Shown here piece by piece: positions 50,430 to 59,764 of a DNA stretch of 64,000 bases (positions are counted from its first letter, which is position 1; each line of letters opens with the position of its first letter). The notes under the pieces are model-generated. The model did no database searches, was not told where the DNA came from, and saw nothing but the letters and a program-made list of their open reading frames with translations. The DNA comes from Fervidobacterium_A thailandense (GTDB lineage: Bacteria > Thermotogota > Thermotogae > Thermotogales > Fervidobacteriaceae). Where the stretch lies: assembly GCF_041505935.1 (NCBI RefSeq), contig NZ_CP140110.1; one strand, written 5' to 3'. A program made the position numbers and the translations under genes.

Positions 50430-51007
50430 CAGTATTCCCTCCCCATCCACCGTTTTAAGAACTCGTGGACCAATCCCCATCCGTACCTTTCGTATAACTT
50501 GATGAACACCTCCGCGGTCACATGCGCATCGTCGATAGCTCTGTGGGTTACACGGTGGGAGGTCTTTAACTCTTTTGCAAGGCTCTCCAGTTTCCTCCGC
50601 CTACCGTAGATGGCAACGGCAATATCCAAGGTATCTATGTAATCCACTTCGAGAGGTAACTGTCCTACCTCTTTTGCCGCGTAATCCAAGAACGTGAGAT
50701 CGAAGGTCGCGTTGTGGAACACGAGGATCGTACCCTGCGAGTACTTACGCACGACCGAAACGATTTCGTCGAGCTCGGGGGCACCCTCAACATCACTGTT
50801 GGATATCCTGTGTACTTTCTGTGCGTAAGCGTGGATGTATACTTTTGGATTCACGAGGGATGAGTATATCCAGTCCTTGACGATCTTCCCCTTGTAAACT
50901 GGTACGATCGCGATCTCGACAATCCTGTCGCCGTTCAGAGGATCCACACCGGTAGTTTCTATGTCCATAACGCAGTACACATTATCATCCCATTTGTGGG
51001 CCAGCAT
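50429..51007 (-). CDS. DnaQ-like 3'-5' exonuclease
   Basis: This 192-residue DEDDh exonuclease resembles the epsilon subunit of DNA polymerase III or a stand-alone repair nuclease. The motifs are CVMDIETTGVDP (Asp and Glu), VFHNATFDLTFLDY (Asp) and HRAIDDAHVTAEVF (His and Asp). In Thermotogota the proofreading activity is often in PolC, so this may be an extra nuclease; that is inference. It lies 57 bases downstream of fliG. Confidence 0.87.
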   Translation of the reverse strand: MLAHKWDDNVYCVMDIETTGVDPLNGDRIVEIAIVPVYKGKIVKDWIYSSLVNPKVYIHAYAQKVHRISNSDVEGAPELDEIVSVVRKYSQGTILVFHNATFDLTFLDYAAKEVGQLPLEVDYIDTLDIAVAIYGRRRKLESLAKELKTSHRVTHRAIDDAHVTAEVFIKLYERYGWGLVHEFLKRWMGREY

Positions 51008-51064
51008 GACTGTTCAACCCTTTCCACTTCTTGGTTCTTAAGCGTGACGTAAACAGGATGGTAA

Positions 51065-52069
51065 TTAGGTAATAAGTTCCTCGCCACCACCACGGGCGAT
51101 AACGATCTCGCCAGCTTCCTCGAGTCTCCTGATAATGTTTATTATCTTCTGCTGGGCTTCCTCAACGTCCTTAACCCTCACAGGTCCCATGAACTCGATT
51201 TCGTCTTTCAACAGTTGTTGTGCGCGTTTGGACATGTTGTTGAATATCTTTTGTTTCAGTTCCTCCGATGCTCCCTTGAGAGCAACGGCAAGATCTTGCA
51301 TGTTAACTTCCCTAAGCACAAGTTGGACGGATCTGTCGTCGAGTTTGAGAATATCTTCGAAGACAAACATCCTTCTTCGAATCTCTTCGGCTAACTCTGG
51401 CGACTCGTAAGTGAGACGTTCCATAATGTTCTTTTCCGTAGCACGATCGAGATTGTTCATGATCTCGGCTGCAGTGTCCAAACCACCGACTGCGCTGAGT
51501 GTTTGCGTAGCAACTCCGGCGAATTTTTTCTCGAGTAACTTTTCAACCTCTTTGACAACATCTGGAGAAGCACGCTCCAACAACGATATACGCTTTATCA
51601 CTTCGATTTGCAAATTTTCCGGCAGAGCGGAAATTACCTGTGCGGCGATTCTCGGTTCAAGGAAACTCAAAACGAGAGCGATCGTCTGGGGATGCTCCGA
51701 CTGGAGGAAGTTCACAATCTGCACCACGTCAGCCCCGCGCATGAATTCGAAGGGTTTAACCGCAAGATTTGAAACGAGCCGCTCGATGATTTGCATAGCC
51801 TTCTCGGGTCCAAACGCTTTGATCAGCATTTCTTTGGCGTACTCTATACCACCGCTTATGATCATCTCGCGTGCTTTTGTCAAATTTTGAAACTCCTCGA
51901 GAACGGTTCGACGTTCCTCGTTCGATACCTTACCAAGGTTCGCAATTTCAATTGTCAGGGCTTCAACTTCCGACTCCTCGAGGTTCTTTAAAATACGCGC
52001 GGCCTTTTCCGGCCCGAGTGTGACTAGCAATATTGCTGCCTTGCGCCTTCCGGTAAGCTTACTCGCCAT
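51065..52069 (-). CDS. fliG: Flagellar motor switch protein FliG
   Basis: FliG couples the stator to the rotor at the base of the flagellum. The protein of about 334 residues has the N-terminal domain that binds FliF (GRRKAAILLVTLGPEKAARIL), the middle domain (FLQSEHPQTIALVLSFLEPRIAAQVISALP, with the EHPQT motif that contacts FliM) and the C-terminal charged helix (DDRSVQLVLREVNMQDLAVALKGA). ATG at 52069 lies nine bases after AAGGGA; a TTG two codons upstream is also possible. It follows fliF directly. Confidence 0.96.
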   Translation of the reverse strand: MASKLTGRRKAAILLVTLGPEKAARILKNLEESEVEALTIEIANLGKVSNEERRTVLEEFQNLTKAREMIISGGIEYAKEMLIKAFGPEKAMQIIERLVSNLAVKPFEFMRGADVVQIVNFLQSEHPQTIALVLSFLEPRIAAQVISALPENLQIEVIKRISLLERASPDVVKEVEKLLEKKFAGVATQTLSAVGGLDTAAEIMNNLDRATEKNIMERLTYESPELAEEIRRRMFVFEDILKLDDRSVQLVLREVNMQDLAVALKGASEELKQKIFNNMSKRAQQLLKDEIEFMGPVRVKDVEEAQQKIINIIRRLEEAGEIVIARGGGEELIT

Positions 52070-52075
52070 ACCCAA

Positions 52076-53683
52076 TCATCCCTTCTCAGCAAGCCAAACT
52101 TTGAGAACGGTGGCCACGTCCTCAGGTGAGGTATCTGCAACTTGCTGCAGGTACGTTCTGAGTTGCTCCAAGATCGTCTCTTCCTCGGCACCAGGGATAA
52201 CCTCCTCTTCGGCCATCTGTTCCATGACACGCTGAGCTTCTTCTTGCAGAGCCTTGTAGCGTTGCAACATAAGCTTTCTGGCTTGGACCTTTCTGTACTG
52301 TATCAATCCCAGGTAAGTTGCAAAGAATATCAGCACCGAGGCGAGGAAGAGTAAAACGAGGCGAGTTCTGAGCTTTTGAGCTTCCTGAATTGAGACCAAC
52401 TGCCTGTAGAACTCCGTCTCTATCTCACGACTGAACGGTATGAACGCAACCGCGTAAGTGATGGAACCCTCAGGTGTGTTCGCATCGATACTCTTCTCTA
52501 TGATGGATGAAACGAGTTTTTCGATTTGCTCCTTTGGAGTGCGTTCAACCACCGTCGAAGACGCGTCAATAATTACCGAAACGGTGATATTCTCGATCTC
52601 ACCCTCCGAATTTTTAACAACGTTCTCAACAATCTGGTTCAGCTCGTAGTTCACGATCTCGTGGGATTTCTGGTACGTCGTTTGACCCGTAGCCTCTCCC
52701 GTTTCGTAAGTTGTTGGAGGTATGTTCGACTCCGTTCCCACCGGACCCCCAGGTCCCTGGACGGTGGTCGAAATCTCCGACTGTACTTCCTTGCTCCTCA
52801 CAAGCCCCTCTTTCTTATTCGGAGCTGTGTAAGTTATTATCTGCTTTTCGATCTTTTCCCAGTTGAGCTTGACATCCGGGATGACCTCGACCCTACCGGG
52901 CCCGAAGACACTTTCAAGAGGCTCTTTGATCTTCCTTTTGTAGTAATTTTCCAGGTTCACCTTCAGTTCCATTTTCGTTGAGGCCAACGCCGTCGTTTCG
53001 TCGAGGTTCAAGAGTTCGGATAAGTTCCTACCTGTCTGGTCTACGATCTTGATGTTCTCCGCTTTAATACCCTCGACGGCCCCCTGGACCAGTGCGATGA
53101 TGCCTCGTACCTGCTCTTTTGTCAACGACTGACCCGGTTCGAGCACCACCATCACCGAAGCCCGTGGTTCGCTCATCTCACCGCGCACGTAGTACGTGTA
53201 CTTGGGAAGGGTGAGTACAACACGCGCCGACTGAACTCCCTTGATACTCGATATCGTTCTCTCCAACTCGCCCTGCAGGGCGATTTGGTACCGTACCTGC
53301 TTATCAAAACTCGTGGCACCCAAGGACGTTTGATCCAGTATCTCAAAGCCGCGTGTGGAACCGGACAGTACCCCAGCTGAAGCGAGCCGCATACGGACTT
53401 CGTAGACGTTGTAATTCGAGGGAATAAGTATCTTATTCCCCGCTTCAACCTTATATGGGACACCGAGTGCTTCAAGCTGCTGCAGGATTGGGCCTGCGTC
53501 GGCTTCTGTTTTGGTTGAGAGTAAGAGTACGTACTTTGGTGCGTTGATTACAGCCAGGAGAACTACAGCTATCAAAACCGACGCTCCGACGAGTATCAGA
53601 ACAAATTTTTGACCCTTTGGAGCGTTTTTCCACCACGTCGGGATTTTCCCGAACCAGTCGAGAAACTTTCTGAACCATTCCAT
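52076..53683 (-). CDS. fliF: Flagellar MS-ring protein FliF
   Basis: FliF forms the MS ring in the cytoplasmic membrane. The 535-residue protein has an N-terminal membrane segment (VLILVGASVLIAVVLLAVI at about 28-46), ring-building domains with YKVEAGNKILIPSNYNVYEVRMRLASAGV and EGELERTI-like GELERTISSIKGVQSARV, a Gly/Pro-rich periplasmic loop and a C-terminal membrane segment (LVLLFLASVLIFFATYLGL) before the FliG-binding tail. It leads the minus-strand series. Confidence 0.96.
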   Translation of the reverse strand: MEWFRKFLDWFGKIPTWWKNAPKGQKFVLILVGASVLIAVVLLAVINAPKYVLLLSTKTEADAGPILQQLEALGVPYKVEAGNKILIPSNYNVYEVRMRLASAGVLSGSTRGFEILDQTSLGATSFDKQVRYQIALQGELERTISSIKGVQSARVVLTLPKYTYYVRGEMSEPRASVMVVLEPGQSLTKEQVRGIIALVQGAVEGIKAENIKIVDQTGRNLSELLNLDETTALASTKMELKVNLENYYKRKIKEPLESVFGPGRVEVIPDVKLNWEKIEKQIITYTAPNKKEGLVRSKEVQSEISTTVQGPGGPVGTESNIPPTTYETGEATGQTTYQKSHEIVNYELNQIVENVVKNSEGEIENITVSVIIDASSTVVERTPKEQIEKLVSSIIEKSIDANTPEGSITYAVAFIPFSREIETEFYRQLVSIQEAQKLRTRLVLLFLASVLIFFATYLGLIQYRKVQARKLMLQRYKALQEEAQRVMEQMAEEEVIPGAEEETILEQLRTYLQQVADTSPEDVATVLKVWLAEKG

Positions 53684-53770
53684 CTGGTTAAATCACCACC
53701 AAAATTTTATTATATCACACGAGCTCTCGGCAAATCCACCAGAATTTACAATTTGGTAATTTTTTATCAC

Positions 53771-53798
53771 TTAACAACTCGAAATTTCGGAGTATAAT
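53771..53798 (+). promoter_or_regulatory. Predicted promoter of the DUF177-rpmF-plsX genes
   Basis: TTAACA (53771-53776) and a perfect TATAAT (53793-53798) lie 16 bases apart, about 63 bases before the DUF177 gene. It is divergent from fliF, whose minus-strand -10-like TATAAT is at 53709-53714 without a clear -35. Confidence 0.65.
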
Positions 53799-53860
53799 TT
53801 TACCGAAAATTCGGAGACCACACGATAGTTTTATGATACCAAAAGCCTGGAGTGATTTCA

Positions 53861-54403
53861 ATGTGGAAGGTTAGTGTGAAAGATATAATCACCGAAAAGA
53901 GAAAGGTTATAGAAGGCATCTATGCTCCGCAGGAAATAGAACTCCACACCGGAACGTACAAGGTGTTGCACGGTGGTTTCAAAGTCAAGATGGTATTGAC
54001 GTTCGCGGACAACAAAATCGTCCTGGGTGGATACGTTAGGGGCTCGGTGGAGCGGCCGTGTGATAGGTGTTTGAAGATTTCAGAAATGCACATTGACGGT
54101 GTGATAGAAGCGGTGTATACTTTTGAGCAGAAGATTCACCAAAAGAAAGAAGAACTTAAAGAATTGATAAACGAAATTCATATAACCGGTGATATAATAG
54201 ACCTCGAAGAACGAATAATCGAGGGTATTGTTAGTAGTGCCCCCGATGTTTTTGTTTGCGATCCGAATTGCAAAGGATTGTGTCCTCATTGCGGAGCCGA
54301 TTTGAACGAGGAGCCGGAGCACAAGTGTTCGGAATCCGAACTTGGTTCCATCGACCCAAGGTTTGCAATACTCTTGAAACTCAAGAACGCACAGGAGGGA
54401 TAA
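53861..54403 (+). CDS. DUF177 / YceD-family protein
   Basis: YceD-family proteins are usually encoded next to rpmF and have been linked to 23S rRNA accumulation. The 180-residue protein has the family cysteines ERPCDRCLK and, at the C-terminal end, VCDPNCKGLCPHCGADLNEEPEHKC, which could bind zinc. ATG at 53861 follows GGAGTGAT; a GTG three codons earlier overlaps that site. It lies directly upstream of rpmF, the conserved order. Confidence 0.88.
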   Translation: MWKVSVKDIITEKRKVIEGIYAPQEIELHTGTYKVLHGGFKVKMVLTFADNKIVLGGYVRGSVERPCDRCLKISEMHIDGVIEAVYTFEQKIHQKKEELKELINEIHITGDIIDLEERIIEGIVSSAPDVFVCDPNCKGLCPHCGADLNEEPEHKCSESELGSIDPRFAILLKLKNAQEG

Positions 54404-54405
54404 AC

Positions 54406-54588
54406 ATGGCCGTTCCAAAGCAAAAACGTTCAAGGAGTAGGACTCATCACAAACGTGCGAAGATCTACAGGGCCTTCATCATCGCTGTTACAACGTGTCC
54501 GAACTGTGGTGCGCCGAAGCAACCGCACCGTGTATGTTTGAGCTGCGGATACTACGGTAAGAAACAAATCTTCGAGGTTGCAAGATGA
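54406..54588 (+). CDS. rpmF: Large ribosomal subunit protein bL32
   Basis: This 60-residue ribosomal protein begins MAVPKQKRSRSRTHHKRA and has the zinc-binding CPNCGAPKQPHRVCLSCGYY of the four-cysteine form. It starts after AGGAGG, one base past the DUF177 stop region, and its own stop overlaps plsX by ATGA. It is complete and typical in length. Confidence 0.97.
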   Translation: MAVPKQKRSRSRTHHKRAKIYRAFIIAVTTCPNCGAPKQPHRVCLSCGYYGKKQIFEVAR

Positions 54589-55595
54589 TCCGAATCGCGC
54601 TCGACTTAATGGGTGGAGACAAAGCGCCGGAGGAGATAAAGACCGGCGCTTTTATGTATGCGGAGTTTCTCAAAAAGTCAAAAATAAACAACGTTAAAAT
54701 ACACATCGTGGGGTTACCGGAGCACGTGAAGGATTTCGAATCCCATCCGCTCCGGGAGTTTTTCGTGATCGTCCCGACAAGAGATTTCCTCCCCATGGAC
54801 ATCAAACCAACCGAGGCGCTACGACGTAAAGAGAGTTCAATGTACGTCTGCAGCCAGATGCTCAAAGAAAAGCAAGTGGATGCAATCGTCAGTGCCGGGA
54901 ACACCGGTGCGCTTCTGGCATGTGCAACGTTGGTGGTTGGACGAATAAAGGGAATCGAGCGTCCCGCCCTGGCGGTGCCCGTTCCGAGCTTGAAAGGGTT
55001 CACGGTGCTGATCGATGCCGGGGCCAACGCCGAAGTGAAGCCGGAATGGCTCGTGCAATTTGCCGAAATGGGTATCGAGTACGCAAAACTCTTGGGAATT
55101 CCTGATCCCAAGGTTGGTTTGCTGAACGTGGGAACTGAGGAGAACAAGGGAACCGAGCGGGAGAAGCAAGCGTACGCACTTTTGAAGGAACGTTACGGAG
55201 CGCGGTTCCACGGAAACGTCGAAGGCAGTGACATAAACCTTGGAACGGTAGATGTCGTTGTCACAGATGGTTTCTCCGGAAACATCGCGATGAAAACGAT
55301 GGAAGGTGTCGCAAAACTGATCTCGACCATCATAAAGCAAGAGGCAAAAAAGAGTGTCGATGGTATTCTCGGTGCTCTCCTCTTTGCGAGAACACTCAAA
55401 AGACTCAAGAAGAAACTTGACCCCAGAAGTTACGGTGGCACGTTCTTCTTGGGAGTTGACGGTTTAGTCATCAAGGCGCATGGTAATTCGGATCGTGTTG
55501 CGATAAAGAACGCTCTTGAAGTAGCAAGGCGTGGTGTCGAGAACCAGTTGGTCGAAAAACTTAGAAGGAGCCTTGGAAGAGAGGTGAACGACTGA
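54585..55595 (+). CDS. plsX: Phosphate acyltransferase PlsX
   Basis: PlsX makes acyl-phosphate from acyl-ACP for phospholipid synthesis. The 336-residue protein starts IRIALDLMGGDKAPEE and has VSAGNTGALLACATLVVGRIKGIERPALAV, LLNVGTEENKGTE and VVTDGFSGNIAMKTMEG. The downstream fab genes found in other bacteria are missing here; glmS follows instead, overlapping by one base (TGATG). Confidence 0.96.
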   Translation: MIRIALDLMGGDKAPEEIKTGAFMYAEFLKKSKINNVKIHIVGLPEHVKDFESHPLREFFVIVPTRDFLPMDIKPTEALRRKESSMYVCSQMLKEKQVDAIVSAGNTGALLACATLVVGRIKGIERPALAVPVPSLKGFTVLIDAGANAEVKPEWLVQFAEMGIEYAKLLGIPDPKVGLLNVGTEENKGTEREKQAYALLKERYGARFHGNVEGSDINLGTVDVVVTDGFSGNIAMKTMEGVAKLISTIIKQEAKKSVDGILGALLFARTLKRLKKKLDPRSYGGTFFLGVDGLVIKAHGNSDRVAIKNALEVARRGVENQLVEKLRRSLGREVND

Positions 55596-57406
55596 TGTGT
55601 GGAATCGTCGGAATAATAGGTCACGAGTTCAAGTTGTCCGAGCTAATAGATAATCTAAAAAAACTCGAATACAGGGGTTACGATTCCGCTGGCCTTGCGG
55701 TAACGAACGGACAGGGGTTGTACGTTAGTAAAAGCGTTGGTAGGATCGACACACTCAGGAGTGTAGTTGACGTTGAAAAAACGGCGCGTAGCGGGATAGC
55801 GCACACACGTTGGGCAACACACGGTGCTCCCAACGACAGGAATGCGCATCCCCATACGGATTGTAGTGGGAAGATCGCGGTTGTTCACAACGGGATCATC
55901 GAAAATTACCAGGAGCTCAAGAATGAGTTGATTCGGAAAGGGCACATGTTCCGCTCAGAGACGGATACGGAGGTTATAAGTCACCTAATCGAAGAAGAAT
56001 TTCGGGGAAATCTTTATCAGGCGGTACTCGGAGCCTTAAAAAAACTCAAAGGTGCGTTTGCGATTGCTGTGATACACGCGGACATGCCAAATGTGATGGT
56101 TGGAGCGCGCAAGGGAAGCCCGCTTGTGCTCGGTTGTGACGATAAGCGCTGCATCCTGGCATCCGACGTGACACCAATTATAAAGTACACACGTGACGTG
56201 ATATTCCTTGAAGACGGTGACATAGTCTACATAGAGGGTAACAAGGCTAAGATCACGGACATCAACGGCAACGTGGTGATTCGCAAGCACACACACATCA
56301 CGTGGGATGAAAGCGCCGCAGAAAAGGGCGGGTTCAAGCACTTCATGATCAAGGAAATTTACGAAACACCCGAAGCTGTAGAGAGTGCGCTCGTTGGCAG
56401 GTTTGATGAGCATGGGCGTCCAACGCTTTACGAACTGGACGAGTTTAACCTTGAGCGGATAAAGAGGATCCTGCTGGTAGCCTGTGGGACGAGTTACCAC
56501 GCGGGTTTGGTGTTCAAGTACTTTGCGGAGAAATACCTCGACATCGACGTGTTGATAGACGTGGCCTCCGAGTTCAGGTATCGCCCGATACGTGTTGACG
56601 ACGAAACGATCACCATCGCAATTTCGCAGTCCGGTGAAACGGCCGACACACTCGAAAGTGTGCGTGCTGTAAAGAAGGCCGGAGGTAAGGTAATTGCCAT
56701 AGCCAACGTTGTAGGCTCGACGATAACCCGCGAAAGTGATGTAACGCTTTTCATGAACGCGGGACCCGAGATCGGGGTAGCCGCTTCGAAAACTTACGTG
56801 AACCAGCTCGTTGTATTGTACACACTCGGTATGTACATGGCCAGAAAGAAAGGTGTTTGGAACGAGCAGCTTTCCAGCGTTTCAAAGGAACTGATGAACA
56901 TGCCAAAAATTTTAAAGTACGTACTTCAAAACCAAGAGATAGAGCGGATGGCCGAGTACTACAAAAACTACCACCATTTCATGTACATCGGTCGTGGCAT
57001 AAACACGGCCACCGCGATGGAAGGTGCACTAAAACTGAAGGAAATAAGTTACATTAACGCCGTTGCATATCCGGCAGGCGAGTTAAAGCATGGACCGATC
57101 GCGTTACTCGATCCAACGTTCCCAGTTTTCGCCATTGTTCCAAACGACAGTCTCTACGAGAAGATGAGGAGCAACATCGAAGAATCCAGGGCACGCAACG
57201 CGAGGATTCTGTCGGTTGCCACCGAGGGTGACGAGGAGATAAAGAGAATCTCCCACGACGTCATCTATGTTCCGAAGGTCCACGAAGATCTTTACCCACT
57301 CGTCATGGCACCGGTAATACAACTTTTCGCGTACCACATAGCCGATAAGAGAGGATACGATCCGGACAAACCGAGGAACCTCGCCAAGAGCGTTACCGTT
57401 GAGTAA
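55595..57406 (+). CDS. glmS: Glutamine--fructose-6-phosphate aminotransferase (isomerizing)
   Basis: GlmS makes glucosamine-6-phosphate, the entry to peptidoglycan and amino-sugar synthesis. The 603-residue protein has the Ntn glutaminase domain with catalytic Cys after the initiator Met (CGIVGIIGH), HTRWATHGAPNDRNAHPH and two SIS domains (ACGTSYHAGLVFKYFAE, AISQSGETADTLESVR, YIGRGINTATAMEGALKLKE). The C-terminal DKPRNLAKSVTVE is the family end. No glmS riboswitch is seen; the gene is coupled to plsX instead. Confidence 0.97.
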   Translation: MCGIVGIIGHEFKLSELIDNLKKLEYRGYDSAGLAVTNGQGLYVSKSVGRIDTLRSVVDVEKTARSGIAHTRWATHGAPNDRNAHPHTDCSGKIAVVHNGIIENYQELKNELIRKGHMFRSETDTEVISHLIEEEFRGNLYQAVLGALKKLKGAFAIAVIHADMPNVMVGARKGSPLVLGCDDKRCILASDVTPIIKYTRDVIFLEDGDIVYIEGNKAKITDINGNVVIRKHTHITWDESAAEKGGFKHFMIKEIYETPEAVESALVGRFDEHGRPTLYELDEFNLERIKRILLVACGTSYHAGLVFKYFAEKYLDIDVLIDVASEFRYRPIRVDDETITIAISQSGETADTLESVRAVKKAGGKVIAIANVVGSTITRESDVTLFMNAGPEIGVAASKTYVNQLVVLYTLGMYMARKKGVWNEQLSSVSKELMNMPKILKYVLQNQEIERMAEYYKNYHHFMYIGRGINTATAMEGALKLKEISYINAVAYPAGELKHGPIALLDPTFPVFAIVPNDSLYEKMRSNIEESRARNARILSVATEGDEEIKRISHDVIYVPKVHEDLYPLVMAPVIQLFAYHIADKRGYDPDKPRNLAKSVTVE

Positions 57407-57447
57407 AAAATGCTGAACTGAATCGATGAAAGAAGAGGAGGTAAAGG

Positions 57448-58680
57448 ATGGCACAGAAGTTCTGTTCGTTCTGTGGAAGGGCAGCCGATAAAGTTGAAAA
57501 ACTCATCGCAGGTCCGGGAAATGTTTACATCTGTAGTGAGTGTGTTGAGTTGTTCCACGATATTCTTCAGAGTGATATGAAGATTCGCGTGTCGGGAGCT
57601 TCGGCACGCGACAGGAAGGAGTTGCCAACACCGTCACAGATAAAAGCTGAGCTGGATAAATACGTGGTAGGACAGGACAGGGTAAAGAAGATACTGTCCG
57701 TGGCGGTTTACAACCACTATAAAAGGGTTTTCTTTGGTCGGGACACGGACGACGTGGAGATCGAAAAGTCAAACATCATACTCATCGGTCCCACCGGTAG
57801 TGGTAAAACGCTCATGGCGAGGATTCTCGCCAAGATCCTCGATGTTCCGTTTGCCATAGCCGATGCTACACCGCTTACGGAGGCTGGCTACGTTGGTGAG
57901 GATGTGGAAAACGTTGTGCTCAGGCTGCTGGAAGTGACGAACTTTGACGTGGAGCGCGCACAGTACGGTATTATTTACATTGACGAGATAGACAAAATCG
58001 CTCGCAAGTCACCGAATCCATCGATCACAAGGGATGTAAGCGGAGAGGGCGTCCAGAAAGGACTTTTGAAGATCGTCGAAGGAACCATCGCAAACGTTCC
58101 ACCACAAGGTGGACGTAAGCACCCGTACCAGGAATTTATAAAGGTGGACACGACAAACATCCTCTTCATTGTCGGTGGCGCGTTCGACGGGCTTGAGGAA
58201 ATCATCAAACGCAGGATCGAGGGAAGTACAATTGGCTTCAACGCCCCCGTCAAAAGTAAAGAACAGATGAGACTTGGCGAAATTCTCAGACACGTGACAC
58301 CGGATGACCTTGTGCAGTACGGTCTCATGCCGGAGTTCGTCGGTAGGTTCCCGGTTATAGGTACGCTCGACGACCTGACCGTTGAAGACCTTGTGAGGAT
58401 CTTGAAGGAACCGAAGAACGCCGTTCTCAAGCAGTACAAGAAACTCTTCGAAATTGACGGGGTGACGCTGGAAGTCACCGAAGAAGCCCTGTACGCGATC
58501 GCCAAAGAGGCTCTTCGCAGGGGTACCGGTGCCCGTGCACTCAAGAGCGTGTTCGAAGAGATAATGATAGACGTCATGTTCGAACTACCGGATCTAAAGG
58601 CTGTAGATAAAGTCGTTGTAACGGAAGAATGCGTCTTGAAGAGGGAACGTCCGATCGTCTACATGAAGGAGAGCGCCTGA
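57448..58680 (+). CDS. clpX: ATP-dependent Clp protease ATP-binding subunit ClpX
   Basis: ClpX unfolds proteins for ClpP. The 410-residue protein has the N-terminal zinc domain (FCSFCGRAADKV and VYICSECVELFHD), Walker A GPTGSGKTLMAR near residue 112, Walker B IIYIDEIDKIARK, and the sensor and pore regions (EGAQ-like SGEGVQKGLLKIVEGT, VPPQGGRKHPYQEF). AGAGGAGG precedes the ATG. No clpP is adjacent. Confidence 0.97.
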   Translation: MAQKFCSFCGRAADKVEKLIAGPGNVYICSECVELFHDILQSDMKIRVSGASARDRKELPTPSQIKAELDKYVVGQDRVKKILSVAVYNHYKRVFFGRDTDDVEIEKSNIILIGPTGSGKTLMARILAKILDVPFAIADATPLTEAGYVGEDVENVVLRLLEVTNFDVERAQYGIIYIDEIDKIARKSPNPSITRDVSGEGVQKGLLKIVEGTIANVPPQGGRKHPYQEFIKVDTTNILFIVGGAFDGLEEIIKRRIEGSTIGFNAPVKSKEQMRLGEILRHVTPDDLVQYGLMPEFVGRFPVIGTLDDLTVEDLVRILKEPKNAVLKQYKKLFEIDGVTLEVTEEALYAIAKEALRRGTGARALKSVFEEIMIDVMFELPDLKAVDKVVVTEECVLKRERPIVYMKESA

Positions 58681-58711
58681 AGAGTACAAACGACCTTTGA
58701 GGTGAACGTGC

Positions 58712-59752
58712 GTGCTTGTGCTCGGAATAGAGACAAGTTGCGATGAAACTTCCGTCGCACTCGTCGAGGATAACGCAATCGTGGAAAACCTCGTATATTC
58801 GCAGATAGAAACTCACAGAGTGTTCGGTGGTGTGGTTCCGGAAATTGCCGCGAGGGAGCACTTGAAAAGGCTCCCTATTCTTTTCTTGGAACTCATTCAA
58901 AAAACGAACGTGAAACTCGAGGATGTGGATGGTATCGCGGTGACCAAAGGCCCGGGATTGATCGGCGCTTTACTGGTTGGGGTTTCGTTTGCGAAGGGCT
59001 TGGCGCTGAGGTATGGTAAGCCACTCGTCGGTGTAAACCACATCGAGGGACATATATTCGCCAACTACCTTGCCTATCCTGAGCTCAAACCCCCGTTCAT
59101 CGTACTCATGGTATCCGGAGGACACACACTAATTTTGAAAGTGGAGACCACAGAAGAGTTCACCATTATCGGCCGTAGTGTCGACGACGCAGTCGGTGAG
59201 GCGTTCGACAAGATCGCACGTCTGTTGGGCCTCGGTTATCCGGGAGGTCCGGAGATAGATAAAGTTGCAAAGCTCGGCAATCCCCAAGCATTTCAGTTTC
59301 CAAGACCTAAGTTCCACGATGATGATTACGATTTCAGCTTCTCCGGACTCAAGACGGCGGTACTTTATGAAATCCAGAGGTTGCGTAAGGGCAGGCTTTC
59401 CGATACCGATAAACTTCCACAAGAGATCGTTGCGGACCTGGCCGCGAGTGCGCAGGAAGCGATGATAGACGTGTTGGTTCACAAAGTAACGAAAGCGGCA
59501 CGTGATCACGGAATCGAAAAGATTGTCATCGCCGGCGGAGTTGCCGCAAACAGTAGGTTGAGGGAACGTTTGAAAGAGACGGCGGGATTTGAATTCTTCC
59601 TACCACCGCTGGAACTGTGTTCCGACAACGCCGCGATGATCGCACGAGTCGGCGTTGAACTCCTGAAAAAAGGCCACTCGGACGACTTGAAGCTCGAACC
59701 TGAACCAAATTTCTTCGAGATGCTCAAATCAGGTACATCCAAGATCTCTTAG
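58712..59752 (+). CDS. tsaD: tRNA N6-adenosine threonylcarbamoyltransferase TsaD
   Basis: TsaD transfers the threonylcarbamoyl group to A37 of tRNAs that read ANN codons. The 346-residue protein shows VLGIETSCDETSVALVED, the metal-binding HIEGHIFANYL, VSGGHTLILKVE, DDAVGEAFDKIARLLGLGYPGGP and VIAGGVAANSRLRE. The start is GTG at 58712 after GAGGTG. It is followed after 12 bases by the sliding-clamp-like gene. Confidence 0.96.
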   Translation: MLVLGIETSCDETSVALVEDNAIVENLVYSQIETHRVFGGVVPEIAAREHLKRLPILFLELIQKTNVKLEDVDGIAVTKGPGLIGALLVGVSFAKGLALRYGKPLVGVNHIEGHIFANYLAYPELKPPFIVLMVSGGHTLILKVETTEEFTIIGRSVDDAVGEAFDKIARLLGLGYPGGPEIDKVAKLGNPQAFQFPRPKFHDDDYDFSFSGLKTAVLYEIQRLRKGRLSDTDKLPQEIVADLAASAQEAMIDVLVHKVTKAARDHGIEKIVIAGGVAANSRLRERLKETAGFEFFLPPLELCSDNAAMIARVGVELLKKGHSDDLKLEPEPNFFEMLKSGTSKIS

Positions 59753-59764
59753 CTCGGTGGTCGT

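Noticed and set aside
55560..55600. glmS ribozyme/riboswitch
   Set aside because: plsX overlaps the glmS start by one base, leaving no leader where the ribozyme could lie.
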